A DNA stretch of 14,894 nt from JAJXWB01 sp047605445 (GCA_047605445.1 JASGFP010000100.1:1-14894), one strand, 5' to 3'. Shown: positions 5,733 to 14,169, counted from the stretch's first letter. Made by a program: numbers and translations. Notes: generated from the letters alone by a model not told the origin.

Positions 5733-7511
5733 TCAGCGTCCCGGCTTCTGCGGCCGCATGTCCTCGCGCGAGATGCCCGCCACCGACACCGGCTTCTTCA
5801 TCGCATCGCGGCGGAACGGCTCGCCGAGTTCCTGATTGAGGATGATTTCGATGAAGGTCGTCACGCCATTCTTCTGCTCCTCGCAGGATTTGGCGATGGC
5901 CTCCGTCAGCTGCTGCTGCGTTTTTGCTGTCACGCCCTTCAGCCCGCAAGCCTCGGCCACGCGCGCGTAGGACAGATGCGGATCGAGCTCGGTGCCGACG
6001 AAATTGTCGTCGTACCACAACGTCGAATTGCGCTTCTCCGCGCCCCACTGGTAGTTGCGGAACACCACCATCGTGATCGCCGGCCATTCCTCGCGACCGA
6101 TCGACGACATCTCGCTCATGCTGATGCCGAAGGCGCCGTCGCCGGCGAAGCCCACCACGGGCGTATCAGGATTGCCGATCTTCGCGCCGATGATCGACGG
6201 AAATCCGTAGCCGCAGGGGCCGAACAGGCCGGGCGCGAGATATTTGCGGCCCTGTTCGAAGGTCGGATAGGCGTTGCCGATTGCGCAATTATTGCCGATA
6301 TCGGAGGAGATGATGGCATCGCGTGGCAAGCCGGCTTGAATGGCGCGCCACGCCTGACGCGGCGACAGCCGTTCGGGATCGCGCTTGCGGGCGCGGTCGT
6401 TCCACGACGTTCCAGGATCGTCGTCCTCGTGATCCATGCCCGACAACTGCTGCAGCCACGCCGACTTGGTCGTGTGGATCAGCGCCTTGCGTTCGTCGCG
6501 GCCCTTGTCGCCAGCCGACGGCGAGAGTTGCGCGAGAATCTGCTGCGCGACCTGCTTGGCGTCGCCGCAGATCGCCACGCTCACCGGCTTGGTGAGCCCG
6601 ATGCGGTCGGGATTGATGTCGACCTGGATGATCTTGGCGTCCTTCGGCCAGTAGTCGATCCCGTAGCCCGGCAGCGTCGAGAACGGATTGAGTCGCGTGC
6701 CGAGCGCCAGAACGACGTCGGCCTTGGAGATCAATTCCATCGCCGCTTTCGAGCCGTTGTAGCCGAGCGGGCCACAGGCCAGCGGATGCGAGCCGGGGAA
6801 CGAATCGTTGTGCTGATAGCCCGAGCACACCGGAGCCGACAGGCGTTCGGCGAGCGCCGCACAATCGGGAATGGCTTCGCCGATCACCACGCCGGCGCCG
6901 GAAAGGATCACGGGAAACGAGGCGTCAGACAGCAGCTTGGCGGCTTCCGCGATCGCCTTGGCGCCGCCTGCCGGGCGCTCGAATTCGATCGGCGTGGGCA
7001 GATTGATGTCGATCACCTGCGTCCAGAAATCGCGCGGCACGTTGATCTGCGCCGGCGCCGACAGCCGATGCGCCTTGAGGATCACCCGGTTGAGCGTTTC
7101 GGCGATGCGCGAGGGATCGCGCACCTCTTCCTGATAGCAGACGCAGTCGCGGAACATGGCCATCTGCTCGACTTCCTGGAAGCCGCCCTGCCCGATCGTC
7201 TTGTTGGCGGCCTGCGGCGTCACCAGCAGCATCGGCGTGTGGTTCCAGTAGGCGGTCTTCACCGACGTCACGAAATTGGTGATGCCCGGACCGTTCTGCG
7301 CGATGCACATCGCCATCTTGCCCGTCGTGCGCGTATAGCCGTCGGCGATGATCGCGCCATTGCCCTCGTGCGCGCAGTCCCAGAAGGTGATGCCCGCCTT
7401 GGGAAAGAGATCGGAGATCGGCATGAAGGCCGAACCGATGATGCCGAACGCATGTTCGATCCCGTGCATCTGCAGCACTTTCACGAAGGCTTCCTCGGTC
7501 GTCATTTTCAT
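5733..7511 (-). CDS. xsc: Sulfoacetaldehyde acetyltransferase (ThDP-dependent)
   Basis: A 592-aa thiamine-diphosphate enzyme converting sulfoacetaldehyde and phosphate to acetyl phosphate and sulfite, the central desulfonation step of taurine, isethionate and other C2 sulfonates. The N-terminus MKMTTEEAFVKVLQMHGIEHAFGIIGSAFMPISDLFPKAGI is highly characteristic of Xsc rather than acetolactate synthase. The catalytic ThDP glutamate is Glu49 (AHEGNGA). The ThDP/Mg motif begins GDGAFG (457-462) and ends near FRNYQWG. Length is normal for Xsc. The start is ATG 7511, with GAGG eight bases upstream; a longer frame to 7628 would run into an intergenic repeat and is rejected. It lies downstream of a transporter and a flavoprotein dehydrogenase on the same strand, separated from them by the inverted repeat at 7575-7707. 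Cytoplasmic. Confidence 0.96.
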   Translation of the reverse strand: MKMTTEEAFVKVLQMHGIEHAFGIIGSAFMPISDLFPKAGITFWDCAHEGNGAIIADGYTRTTGKMAMCIAQNGPGITNFVTSVKTAYWNHTPMLLVTPQAANKTIGQGGFQEVEQMAMFRDCVCYQEEVRDPSRIAETLNRVILKAHRLSAPAQINVPRDFWTQVIDINLPTPIEFERPAGGAKAIAEAAKLLSDASFPVILSGAGVVIGEAIPDCAALAERLSAPVCSGYQHNDSFPGSHPLACGPLGYNGSKAAMELISKADVVLALGTRLNPFSTLPGYGIDYWPKDAKIIQVDINPDRIGLTKPVSVAICGDAKQVAQQILAQLSPSAGDKGRDERKALIHTTKSAWLQQLSGMDHEDDDPGTSWNDRARKRDPERLSPRQAWRAIQAGLPRDAIISSDIGNNCAIGNAYPTFEQGRKYLAPGLFGPCGYGFPSIIGAKIGNPDTPVVGFAGDGAFGISMSEMSSIGREEWPAITMVVFRNYQWGAEKRNSTLWYDDNFVGTELDPHLSYARVAEACGLKGVTAKTQQQLTEAIAKSCEEQKNGVTTFIEIILNQELGEPFRRDAMKKPVSVAGISREDMRPQKPGR

Positions 7512-7574
7512 TTTTCGGTCCTCGGTCTTTGTGTCACCAATATCTTCCGCCGCAACAGCGATCGTCGTCACGAA

Positions 7575-7707
7575 CTCTCCCCCCTTGTGGGGGAGGGCGG
7601 GGAGGGGGGTCGCGCAATCTTTCGACATTGACGACTTGCCAGAGCCGGCAATCTCGCAAGATTGCGCGACCCTCTCCCCTAACCCCTCCCCACAAGGGGG
7701 AGGGGAA
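7575..7707. repeat. Large inverted repeat between transporter gene and xsc
   Basis: Two arms of about 47-50 bp in opposite orientation flank a centre of roughly 36 bp. The inner 15 bp, GGGTCGCGCAATCTT (7607-7621) and AAGATTGCGCGACCC (7658-7672), are perfectly complementary. The outer parts share a C-rich/G-rich core around CCCCTTGTGGGG with small insertions. Each arm also contains its own hairpin (CCCC..TTGTGGGGG and CCCC..ACAAGGGG). This resembles the C/G-rich intergenic palindromes common in alphaproteobacterial genomes. It fills most of the 216-bp gap between the transporter and xsc on the transcribed strand and could attenuate readthrough or protect the upstream mRNA. Confidence 0.85.
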
Positions 7708-7727
7708 TATGCCTGCTGATACGTCCC

Positions 7728-9014
7728 TCAGCCGGCCCGGCCCTTGCGCGCGCCGATCGCCAGCGCGCTTGCCATGCTGACGAGCGCCGCGAATACGACA
7801 TAGCCAACCAGATACCACGGCTGCTTGCCGTTCGCCTCCAGCAGGTAGGTCGCGATGATCGGCGTGATGCCTGATGCGAATATGCCTGAGAATTGATACA
7901 CGAAGGAAATGCCGGAATAGCGCACGCGCGGATCGAAGAGATCGGCGAACAGCGCGGCCTCCGGGCCGTAGCAGATCGCGTAAAGGATGCCGAAGGCGAC
8001 GATCATGGATGCGAAGATCAGCACCGGATTGCCCGTCGCCATCAGCCAGAAGGCGGGATAGGCGACGATGGCGAGCAGCGCCGAACCGATGGCGTAGGTC
8101 TTCGGCCGGCCGAGCTTGTCGCTGAGCTTGCCGAACACGGGGATCGCCACCACCATCACGAGCGCCGCGGCCGCCACCGCCCAAAGCGCGGTCGGACGCG
8201 ACACTTTCACCGGGGCCATCTGCGTGAGATAGGCGATGGAGAAGACCGCGAAGACGTTGAAGAACACGCCGTCGATATAGCGCGCGCCCATGCCGAGCAG
8301 GATGTTGATCGGATAGCCCTTGATCATCTCCACGAAGGGCATTTTTGCGACGGCGTTGCTCTCCTTCACCGCCTGGAATTCCGGCGTCTCGATGATCTTG
8401 AGACGGATGTAGAGGCCCACGATCACCAGCAGGATCGAGGCGATGAAGGCGACGCGCCAGCCCCAGGCGAGAAAGTCCGCATCCGGCAATGAGGCCAGCA
8501 GCGCGACGACGCCGGACGACAGGCACAGGCCGATGGCAAGGCCTACCTGCGGCAGGCTCGCGTAATAGCCCTTTTCTTTTTCGTCGGCGTATTCGTAAGC
8601 CATCAGCACGGCGCCACCCCATTCGCCGCCGAGCCCGATGCCCTGCAAAATCCGCAACAGCACGAGCAGCACCGGCGCCGCCATGCCGATCTGCGCATAG
8701 GTCGGCAGCAGGCCGATCAGCACGGTGGCGACGCCCATGATCAGCAGCGTGGCGACGAGTACGCTCTTGCGGCCGATACGATCTCCGAGATGGCCGAAGA
8801 TCAGGCCGCCGAGCGGGCGTGCGAGGAAGCCGATGGCGAAGGTCGTATAGGCCAGCAGCGTGGAAACGAACGGATCGTTGGCGGGAAAGTAGAGCTTGTT
8901 GAAGACCAGGCCCGCGACAGCGCCGTAGAGGAAGAAATCATACCATTCGATCGTCGCCCCGATGACCGAGGCCGCTACGACGCGACGGACGTCGTCCCTT
9001 GATGCTTGAGCCAT
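7728..9014 (-). CDS. MHS-family MFS transporter, candidate sulfonate importer
   Basis: A 428-aa major facilitator of the metabolite:H+ symporter (MHS) type. The N-terminus VVAASVIGATIEWYDFFLYGAVAGLVFNKLYFP is the usual MHS start. The MFS loop 2-3 motif is GHLGDRIGRKS (about 74-84), and GGEWGGAVLMAYEY follows in the middle. About 12 hydrophobic segments are visible. ATG 9014 is chosen because GGGAGGGG lies just upstream; the longer frame to 9164 lies inside the preceding gene. Its stop/start gap to the GMC gene is only 32 bp, so the two are surely cotranscribed. Context (xsc, GMC dehydrogenase, IclR regulator) suggests uptake of isethionate or a related C2 sulfonate, as proposed for IseU-type MFS proteins. 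Substrate is inference; related transporters carry dicarboxylates, proline/betaine or shikimate. Confidence 0.9.
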   Translation of the reverse strand: MAQASRDDVRRVVAASVIGATIEWYDFFLYGAVAGLVFNKLYFPANDPFVSTLLAYTTFAIGFLARPLGGLIFGHLGDRIGRKSVLVATLLIMGVATVLIGLLPTYAQIGMAAPVLLVLLRILQGIGLGGEWGGAVLMAYEYADEKEKGYYASLPQVGLAIGLCLSSGVVALLASLPDADFLAWGWRVAFIASILLVIVGLYIRLKIIETPEFQAVKESNAVAKMPFVEMIKGYPINILLGMGARYIDGVFFNVFAVFSIAYLTQMAPVKVSRPTALWAVAAAALVMVVAIPVFGKLSDKLGRPKTYAIGSALLAIVAYPAFWLMATGNPVLIFASMIVAFGILYAICYGPEAALFADLFDPRVRYSGISFVYQFSGIFASGITPIIATYLLEANGKQPWYLVGYVVFAALVSMASALAIGARKGRAG

Positions 9015-9046
9015 GTTCCCCTCCCTGTCCCCTTGTGTCCGCGCCG

Positions 9047-10663
9047 TCAGCCGCCGGTCGCGTCGGCGAGAATCATTTCCGCCGCTCTCTCGCCGATCAT
9101 GATCGCCGGCAGATTCGTGTTGCCTGAGACGAGGCGCGGCATCACCGAGCAATCGGCGATCCACAACCCGTCGACGCCGCGCGCCTTGAGGCGCGGATCG
9201 ACGACAGCTTCGTCATCGTCGCCCATCCGGCAGGTGCCCGAGGGATGGAAGATAGTCGCGCCATTCGCGCGCGCAAAGTCGAGAATATCGGCATCGGTTT
9301 TCGCCGCGGGACCGGGCTTGATCTCTTCCGCCACGAGCCCTTTCAGCGGTTCGGTCTGCGCGAGCCTGCGCGCGAAGGAAATCGCCCGCACCGCGCATTC
9401 GCGGTCTGTCGCGGCGTCGAGATAGTTGGCGAACATTCTCGGCGCGGCCAGCGGATCGGCGGAGGCGAGCTCGATATGCCCGCGGCTCTCGGGCCTGAGC
9501 TGGCAGACCGACAGCGTGAAGCCGGAGAAGGGATGCGGCTTGGCGCCCGCCATGTCGGCGCTGAGCGTGGCGATATGGAACTGGATGTCGGGTGTCGTCG
9601 CGCCTGGCATGACGCGCGTGAACAGGCCGCCCTGATTGATGCCGATGGCGAGCGGCCCGCTGCGCAAAAAGAACCATTGCAGGCCGATGCGCATCCGGCC
9701 GAACAGGCTGCGCAATTCATCGTTGGTGGTGATCGGCTTGGTGCATCGATAGATCAGCCGGAACTGCAGATGATCCTGCAAGTTGCGGCCGACCGCGGGC
9801 CGGTCGACGCGCACATCGACGCCATGTGCGCGCAGATGGTCGGCGGGACCGATGCCCGACAGCATCATGAGCTGCGGCGATTGCAGCGCGCCGGCGGACA
9901 ATATCACGCCGCGCGACGCCCGAATTTCCTCGTCCACGCCGCCGCGCCGGAAGCGCACGCCTGCCGCGCGACCGTTCTCGAAAATGATCCCGGTCGCCTG
10001 CGCATCCGTAATGACATCGAGATTGGCGCGGCCGCGCGCGGGCTTCAGATAGGCCTTCGCCGCGCTCGTGCGCAAGCCGTTGCGCGTGGTAAGCTGGTAA
10101 TAGCCGACGCCTTCCTGCCGCGCGCCGTTGAAATCGGGATTGGCGGGCACGCCGAGCTTTTCGGCCGCCGCGATCGTCGCCTCGATCAATTCGTGTTTCG
10201 CGCCGATCGAACTGACGCTCACCGGCCCGTGCGCGCCGTGCAGCTGATCGTCGGCGAAATCCGCATTGCTCTCGATCTTGCGAAAGTAGGGCAGCACGTT
10301 CGCCCACGACCAGCCGTGTGCGCCGAGCCGCTCCCAATTGTCGTAGTCTTCCTGCTGCCCGCGGATCGCGATCAGCCCGTTGATCGAAGACGAGCCGCCG
10401 AGCGTCTTGCCGCGCGGCCAATAGATGCGGCGCCCGTGCATGGCCGGCTCGGGTTCGGTGGAAAAGGCCCAGTTGACCCTCTTGTCCCACATCGTCTTGC
10501 CATAGCCGATCGGCAGATGGATCCACGGATTGGTGTCTCGGGGCCCTGCTTCCAGCAGCGCCACACGATGCTTTCCGTTCTCCGACAGACGCGCGGCCAC
10601 GGCGCAGCCGGACGAACCTGCGCCGACCACAACGAAATCCGCGATTTGCTCTCGCGTCGCCAA
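9047..10663 (-). CDS. GMC-family FAD oxidoreductase, candidate isethionate dehydrogenase
   Basis: A 538-aa choline dehydrogenase-like flavoprotein. Residues 10-41 form the FAD Rossmann fold (VVVGAGSSGCAVAARLSE, Gly14-x-Gly-xx-Gly19, ending LLEAG). GKTLGGSSSING (85-96) is GMC signature 1, and GALQSPQLMMLSGIGP is signature 2. The catalytic histidine lies in HPSGTCRMG, with a second near NTNLPAIMIGERAAE. Initiation is at a TTG (10663), supported by GGGAGG five bases upstream. It heads the transcription unit GMC-transporter-xsc and diverges from an IclR regulator. The membrane-bound isethionate dehydrogenase IseJ of Cupriavidus necator belongs to this broad family and has a similar neighbourhood, so oxidation of isethionate to sulfoacetaldehyde is a reasonable inference. 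Choline or another alcohol cannot be excluded. No signal peptide is evident. Confidence 0.88.
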   Translation of the reverse strand: MATREQIADFVVVGAGSSGCAVAARLSENGKHRVALLEAGPRDTNPWIHLPIGYGKTMWDKRVNWAFSTEPEPAMHGRRIYWPRGKTLGGSSSINGLIAIRGQQEDYDNWERLGAHGWSWANVLPYFRKIESNADFADDQLHGAHGPVSVSSIGAKHELIEATIAAAEKLGVPANPDFNGARQEGVGYYQLTTRNGLRTSAAKAYLKPARGRANLDVITDAQATGIIFENGRAAGVRFRRGGVDEEIRASRGVILSAGALQSPQLMMLSGIGPADHLRAHGVDVRVDRPAVGRNLQDHLQFRLIYRCTKPITTNDELRSLFGRMRIGLQWFFLRSGPLAIGINQGGLFTRVMPGATTPDIQFHIATLSADMAGAKPHPFSGFTLSVCQLRPESRGHIELASADPLAAPRMFANYLDAATDRECAVRAISFARRLAQTEPLKGLVAEEIKPGPAAKTDADILDFARANGATIFHPSGTCRMGDDDEAVVDPRLKARGVDGLWIADCSVMPRLVSGNTNLPAIMIGERAAEMILADATGG

Positions 10664-10685
10664 CGTCGCCTCCCGGGGCGGTCAT

Positions 10686-10747
10686 TCTGAATATTTGTTT
10701 TCTGAAAATGAGCCATTGTTCCAGATTGCGGTCAACTCATATCTGAA
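10686..10747. promoter_or_regulatory. Divergent regulatory region with three TCTGAA repeats
   Basis: The 124-bp gap between the GMC gene and iclR is strikingly AT-rich. TCTGAA occurs at 10686-10691, 10701-10706 (15 bp apart) and 10742-10747, each followed by an A/T run (TATTT, AAAT, ATATT). The third lies within the spacer of the candidate iclR promoter. These are likely binding sites of the adjacent IclR regulator, although IclR operators are usually palindromic and the exact half-site is not resolved here. Confidence 0.45.
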
Positions 10748-10754
10748 ATATTTT
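10726..10754 (+). promoter_or_regulatory. Candidate iclR promoter
   Basis: TTGCGG (10726-10731), 17-bp spacer, TATTTT (10749-10754), giving a start near 10761 and a short leader of about 27 nt. On the opposite strand TTGACC (10735-10730) is a possible -35 for the GMC operon, but its -10 (near 10712-10707) is poor, which would fit an activator-dependent promoter. Confidence 0.45.
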
Positions 10755-10787
10755 ATTCCGTTAAACGAAATCTCCGGCATACATACG

Positions 10788-11606
10788 ATGACCTCGCTTA
10801 AGACCGGCGGACAGAAAAGGCGCGGAAAGAAAGACCCGCAGCGCAGCGCGGCGGGCGGCAAGCAGCGGCCGGCGACCGAACGCGCGCTCGCCCTGCTCGA
10901 GGCCGCCGCCTCCGCCGGCCGCCCGGCGACGCTGAAGGAACTGGAGGCGATGTGCGGCCTGCCGGCGGCCACCGCGTTCCGCCTGTGTGGCCGGTTGCAG
11001 GAACAGGGCTACCTGATGCGCGACGCCGATCCGCGCCGCTTCACCGTCGGTCCGCGCCTGATGCGTCTCGGTCTGGAGATCGTGCGCGCCGCAGGCCCCG
11101 CCAACGCGCGCCGCACGGTGCTTTCGGAACTGGTGGAGGCGATCGGCGAAACCTGCAACCTCACCTGCCCGTCGCGCGGCGAAGTGCTCTATCTCGATCG
11201 CGTGGAAACGAAATGGCCTTTGCGCATGGCGCTGGAGCCCGGATCGCGTGTGCCGATCCATTGCACGGCGAGCGGCAAACTGTTTCTCGCGCATATGCCC
11301 GAAGCCGCACGCGATCGCCTGCTCGCGGCGCTCACGCTGACGCGCAATGCGCCTAAGACGCTCGTCACGGCGAGGGCGCTGCTGCGCGATCTCGAAAAGA
11401 TCGACAGGCTCGGCTACAGCACCGACAACGAAGAATTCCTCGCAGGCCTGATTGCGGTCGCCGTGCCCGTGCGCGACGCGAAGGGCCGGGTCGTCGCCGC
11501 CGTCGCCTGTCACGCGCCCGCGGCGCGCATCAGCCTCGCCAGGCTCGTCGAACGCAAACCGCTTCTCGAAGACGCCGCCGAGAGAATGGCGGAAACGTTT
11601 GCATAG
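10788..11606 (+). CDS. IclR-family transcriptional regulator
   Basis: A 272-aa IclR protein. After a basic leader of about 25 residues, the winged helix-turn-helix runs from about 27 to 88 (ATERALALLEAAASAGRPATLKELEAMCGLPAATAFRLCGRLQEQGYL, then FTVGPRLMRLGLE). The C-terminal effector (GAF-like) domain follows, with the usual PIHCTASGKLFLA (about 163-175), REL/DLEKIDRLGYSTDNEEFLAGLIAVAVPV and a terminal helix. ATG 10788 is the first good start; a longer frame would lie within the divergent GMC gene. No convincing Shine-Dalgarno precedes it, so translation may be weak. It is divergent from the GMC-transporter operon and convergent with the aminotransferase gene, so it most likely controls sulfonate use with an organosulfonate or product as effector (inference). 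IseR of the isethionate system is also IclR-type. Confidence 0.93.
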   Translation: MTSLKTGGQKRRGKKDPQRSAAGGKQRPATERALALLEAAASAGRPATLKELEAMCGLPAATAFRLCGRLQEQGYLMRDADPRRFTVGPRLMRLGLEIVRAAGPANARRTVLSELVEAIGETCNLTCPSRGEVLYLDRVETKWPLRMALEPGSRVPIHCTASGKLFLAHMPEAARDRLLAALTLTRNAPKTLVTARALLRDLEKIDRLGYSTDNEEFLAGLIAVAVPVRDAKGRVVAAVACHAPAARISLARLVERKPLLEDAAERMAETFA

Positions 11607-11638
11607 ACGCGACGCCGCTTGTCCGCGCCGCGCTTCCG

Positions 11639-12952
11639 TCACAGCGCTTGCAGCGTCTTTCGCGACACGTCGATCATCTGGTCGATGTGATCGGTCGTCA
11701 TCACGAAGGGCGGCGCGAAAATGCCGGTGTCGCCGGTCGTCTTGATGTGCAGGCCGTTGTCGTAGAGCTTCTTCTGCAGGATGTGCCCGCGTTCGCCGGG
11801 AACTTGCGTCGGCGCGACGTCGATGCCGCCGGCCATGCCATAGCCGCGGATGTCGGTGACGATGGGAATGTCCTTCAGCGAGAACAGGCCCTCGAGGAAA
11901 TAGGCCGACATCTGGTTCGCGCGCTCGAACAGGCGTTCGTTCTCGTAGATGTCGATGGTCGCGATCGCCGCCGCGCAGGCGGCCGGATGCGCCGACCATG
12001 TGTAGCCATGGAAAAACTCATTGGCCGCGCGCGGATTGGGCGAATCCTCCACGATGGTCTTGTAGACGGAATTGTCGACCGCCACCGCCGACATCGGCTG
12101 CACGCCGTTGGTGATCGCCTTGGCCATCGTGATGATGTCGGGCTTCACGCCGAACGATTGCGACGCGAAGGCCTTGCCAGTGCGGCCGAAGCCGGTGATG
12201 ACCTCGTCGAACACCAGAAGAATGCCGTTGGCCGAACAGATCTCGCGCAATTTTTTCAGATAACCCTTCGGCGGCACGAGCACGCCGGTCGATCCCGCGA
12301 TCGGTTCGACGAAACAGGCCGCGATATTTTCCGCGCCATGCAATTGCACGATGCGCGCGAGATCATCGGCGAGATCGGCGCCCGTCTCGGGCTCGCCCAT
12401 GTGGAAACGCTCAGACCCGTGCGTATGGCGCATGTGCACGGCGTTCGGCAGACCCGGCCCGAACGTGCGCCTGTTGTTGACCAACCCCGACAGCGCGACG
12501 CCGCCGAAACCGACGCCGTGATAGGCGCGCTCGCGCGACACGAAGATCGTGCGCGACGACTGCCCGCGCGCGCGATGATAGGCCATCGCGATCTTCATCG
12601 CGGTGTCGACGGCTTCCGATCCCGAATTGGAGAAGAACACCTTGTCGATGCCGTCTGGCGTCAGCCGCGCCACGCGCTCGGCCGCCTCGAAAGCCTTGGG
12701 GTGCGAACGCTGGAAGCTCGACACGAAATCGAGCTCGATCAGCTGCTTGTAGACGGCTTCCGCAATGTCCTTGCGGCCGTGGCCGATCGGCGAGGTGAAC
12801 AGGCCCGAGCAGCCGTCGAGCACGGCGCGGCCATCGGGCGTGTAATAATGGACGCCTTCGGCGCGCGAAAAGAGCTTGGGCTCGTCATGGAAATCGCGGT
12901 TGGGCGTGAACGGCAGCCAGTGATGATCGAGGTTCGGCGTTGCGGCGGCCAT
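11639..12952 (-). CDS. Class III omega-amino acid:pyruvate aminotransferase, candidate taurine:pyruvate aminotransferase
   Basis: A 437-aa PLP-dependent class III aminotransferase. LDHHWLPFTPNRDF at 8-21 is the typical start of the beta-alanine/omega-amino acid:pyruvate subgroup. The phosphate-binding SNSGSEAVDTA is at about 108-118, the PLP-pairing Asp249 lies in LLVFDEVITGFGRTGK, and the Schiff-base Lys278 in ITMAKAITNG. The ATG at 12952 has GGGAG upstream. It is divergent from ackA and convergent with iclR. Known taurine:pyruvate aminotransferases (Tpa) are members of this subgroup and usually neighbour xsc. Here xsc and acetate kinase flank the region, so taurine to sulfoacetaldehyde is the preferred guess; beta-alanine or other omega-amines remain possible. 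The symbol is therefore left blank. Confidence 0.9.
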   Translation of the reverse strand: MAAATPNLDHHWLPFTPNRDFHDEPKLFSRAEGVHYYTPDGRAVLDGCSGLFTSPIGHGRKDIAEAVYKQLIELDFVSSFQRSHPKAFEAAERVARLTPDGIDKVFFSNSGSEAVDTAMKIAMAYHRARGQSSRTIFVSRERAYHGVGFGGVALSGLVNNRRTFGPGLPNAVHMRHTHGSERFHMGEPETGADLADDLARIVQLHGAENIAACFVEPIAGSTGVLVPPKGYLKKLREICSANGILLVFDEVITGFGRTGKAFASQSFGVKPDIITMAKAITNGVQPMSAVAVDNSVYKTIVEDSPNPRAANEFFHGYTWSAHPAACAAAIATIDIYENERLFERANQMSAYFLEGLFSLKDIPIVTDIRGYGMAGGIDVAPTQVPGERGHILQKKLYDNGLHIKTTGDTGIFAPPFVMTTDHIDQMIDVSRKTLQAL

Positions 12953-13059
12953 GCGTGTCTCCCGGCGTTGTGTGGCGCTTGGGTTCGAACTGGATTTCGT
13001 TAGTGTGCCACCAGTTGGGCTATATACAAGCCCCGCTTGTCGTTGCGGCTGAGGCGCGC

Positions 13060-14169
13060 ATGTCGATTCTTGTCCTGAACGTCGGTTCCTCGAGCGTCAA
13101 ATTCGCAACCTTCGCCCAAACGCAGCGAGGCGCGCAGGAGCTGTCGCGCGGCCAGTGCGCGCGCGCCGCCGGGCTTTCGCCGGGCGACGCGATCGGCGGC
13201 GACGACCTCGCTCTCGTCGCCGGCGTACTCGACGCCGCCGAGCGGGAGGACGGCGCGCTCGAGGCCGTCGGTCATCGGATCGTGCATGGCGGGCGCGCAT
13301 TTTTCGCGCCTGTGACAATCGACGCGGAAATCCTCTCCGGCATGGCCGCGCTGGCGCCGCTCGCGCCGCTGCACCAGCCGCACAATCTCATGGGCGTGCG
13401 CGCTGTCGCGCAATTGCGGCCCGGCCTGCCGCAGGTCGCCTGTTTCGACACGTCCTTCCACCGCACGCAACCCGAACTGCACCGCCGGCTGCCGCTGCCG
13501 GAAAATTTCTTCGACGAGGGAATCGAGCGCTACGGCTTTCACGGCCTGTCCTATACCTGGCTCGCGCAGGAAATCGCACGGCTGCGCGGCGCGGCTCCCA
13601 AACGCATGCTCGCCTTCCACCTCGGCGCGGGCTCCAGCGCCTGCGCCATTCTCGACGGGCGCTCGCACGACACATCCATGGGTTTTTCCACCATCGACGG
13701 CCTGATGATGGCGACGCGGCCCGGCGCGCTCGACGCGGGCGTGGTTCTGCATCTCGTCGGCCAGGGCGCGACGCTGAAGGAGCTGAACGATCTCTTCTAC
13801 ACACGCTCCGGCCTGCGCGGCGTCTCCGGCCTGACGGCCGACATGAAGACGCTGCTCGACTCGAACGAGGCGAGCGCCGCGCGCGCGATAGACATGTTCT
13901 GCCGCCGCGCGGCGGTGGTCGGCGCCGGGCTTGCCGTTTCGCTCGGCGGTCTCGACGCCATCGTCTTCACCGGCGGCATCGGCGAGCACGCGCCCGCGAT
14001 CCGCGCGAAGATTGCCGCCCATCTCGCGCTGCTCGGCGCGAGCGTGGACGAGACGCGCAATGCGCGCAACGATGCCCGAATTTCGCCGGATGGCGCGGGC
14101 GTCGAATGCTGGATTGTGAAGGCGGATGAAGAACGCGTGATCGCGGAAGCGGTCGCTGCGCTGGTGTGA
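13060..14169 (+). CDS. ackA: Acetate kinase
   Basis: A 369-aa acetate kinase, interconverting acetyl phosphate + ADP and acetate + ATP. Signature motifs are present: NVGSSSVKF (6-14, Asn6), HRIVHGG (substrate Arg), FDTSFHRTQP (catalytic Asp), YGFHGLSY (His), HLGAGSSACAI (phosphate loop), SMGFSTIDGLMMATRPGALDAGV and FTGGIGEHAPAIR. Glu near the C-terminus (KADEERVIAEA) takes the place of the usual NEE motif. It is about 30 residues shorter than E. coli AckA, with small gaps but no motif lost. ATG 13060 is chosen for GAGG five bases upstream; earlier in-frame codons have no such site. In this locus it would take the acetyl phosphate made by Xsc and recover ATP, an alternative to the more common pairing of Xsc with phosphate acetyltransferase (Pta). 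Confidence 0.95.
   Translation: MSILVLNVGSSSVKFATFAQTQRGAQELSRGQCARAAGLSPGDAIGGDDLALVAGVLDAAEREDGALEAVGHRIVHGGRAFFAPVTIDAEILSGMAALAPLAPLHQPHNLMGVRAVAQLRPGLPQVACFDTSFHRTQPELHRRLPLPENFFDEGIERYGFHGLSYTWLAQEIARLRGAAPKRMLAFHLGAGSSACAILDGRSHDTSMGFSTIDGLMMATRPGALDAGVVLHLVGQGATLKELNDLFYTRSGLRGVSGLTADMKTLLDSNEASAARAIDMFCRRAAVVGAGLAVSLGGLDAIVFTGGIGEHAPAIRAKIAAHLALLGASVDETRNARNDARISPDGAGVECWIVKADEERVIAEAVAALV

Noticed and set aside
5709..7631. 640-codon open frame antisense to xsc
   Set aside because: xsc is unmistakable on the minus strand; this frame is low-complexity and lacks a credible start site.
7575..7707. CRISPR-like repeat
   Set aside because: Only two arms, in inverted and not direct orientation, with no regular spacers.
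9245..10690. 481-codon open frame antisense to the GMC gene
   Set aside because: Shadow of a GMC gene with all motifs in place; no domain is visible in it.
11648..13003. 451-codon open frame antisense to the aminotransferase
   Set aside because: Arg/His-rich shadow; the class III aminotransferase motifs fix the coding strand.
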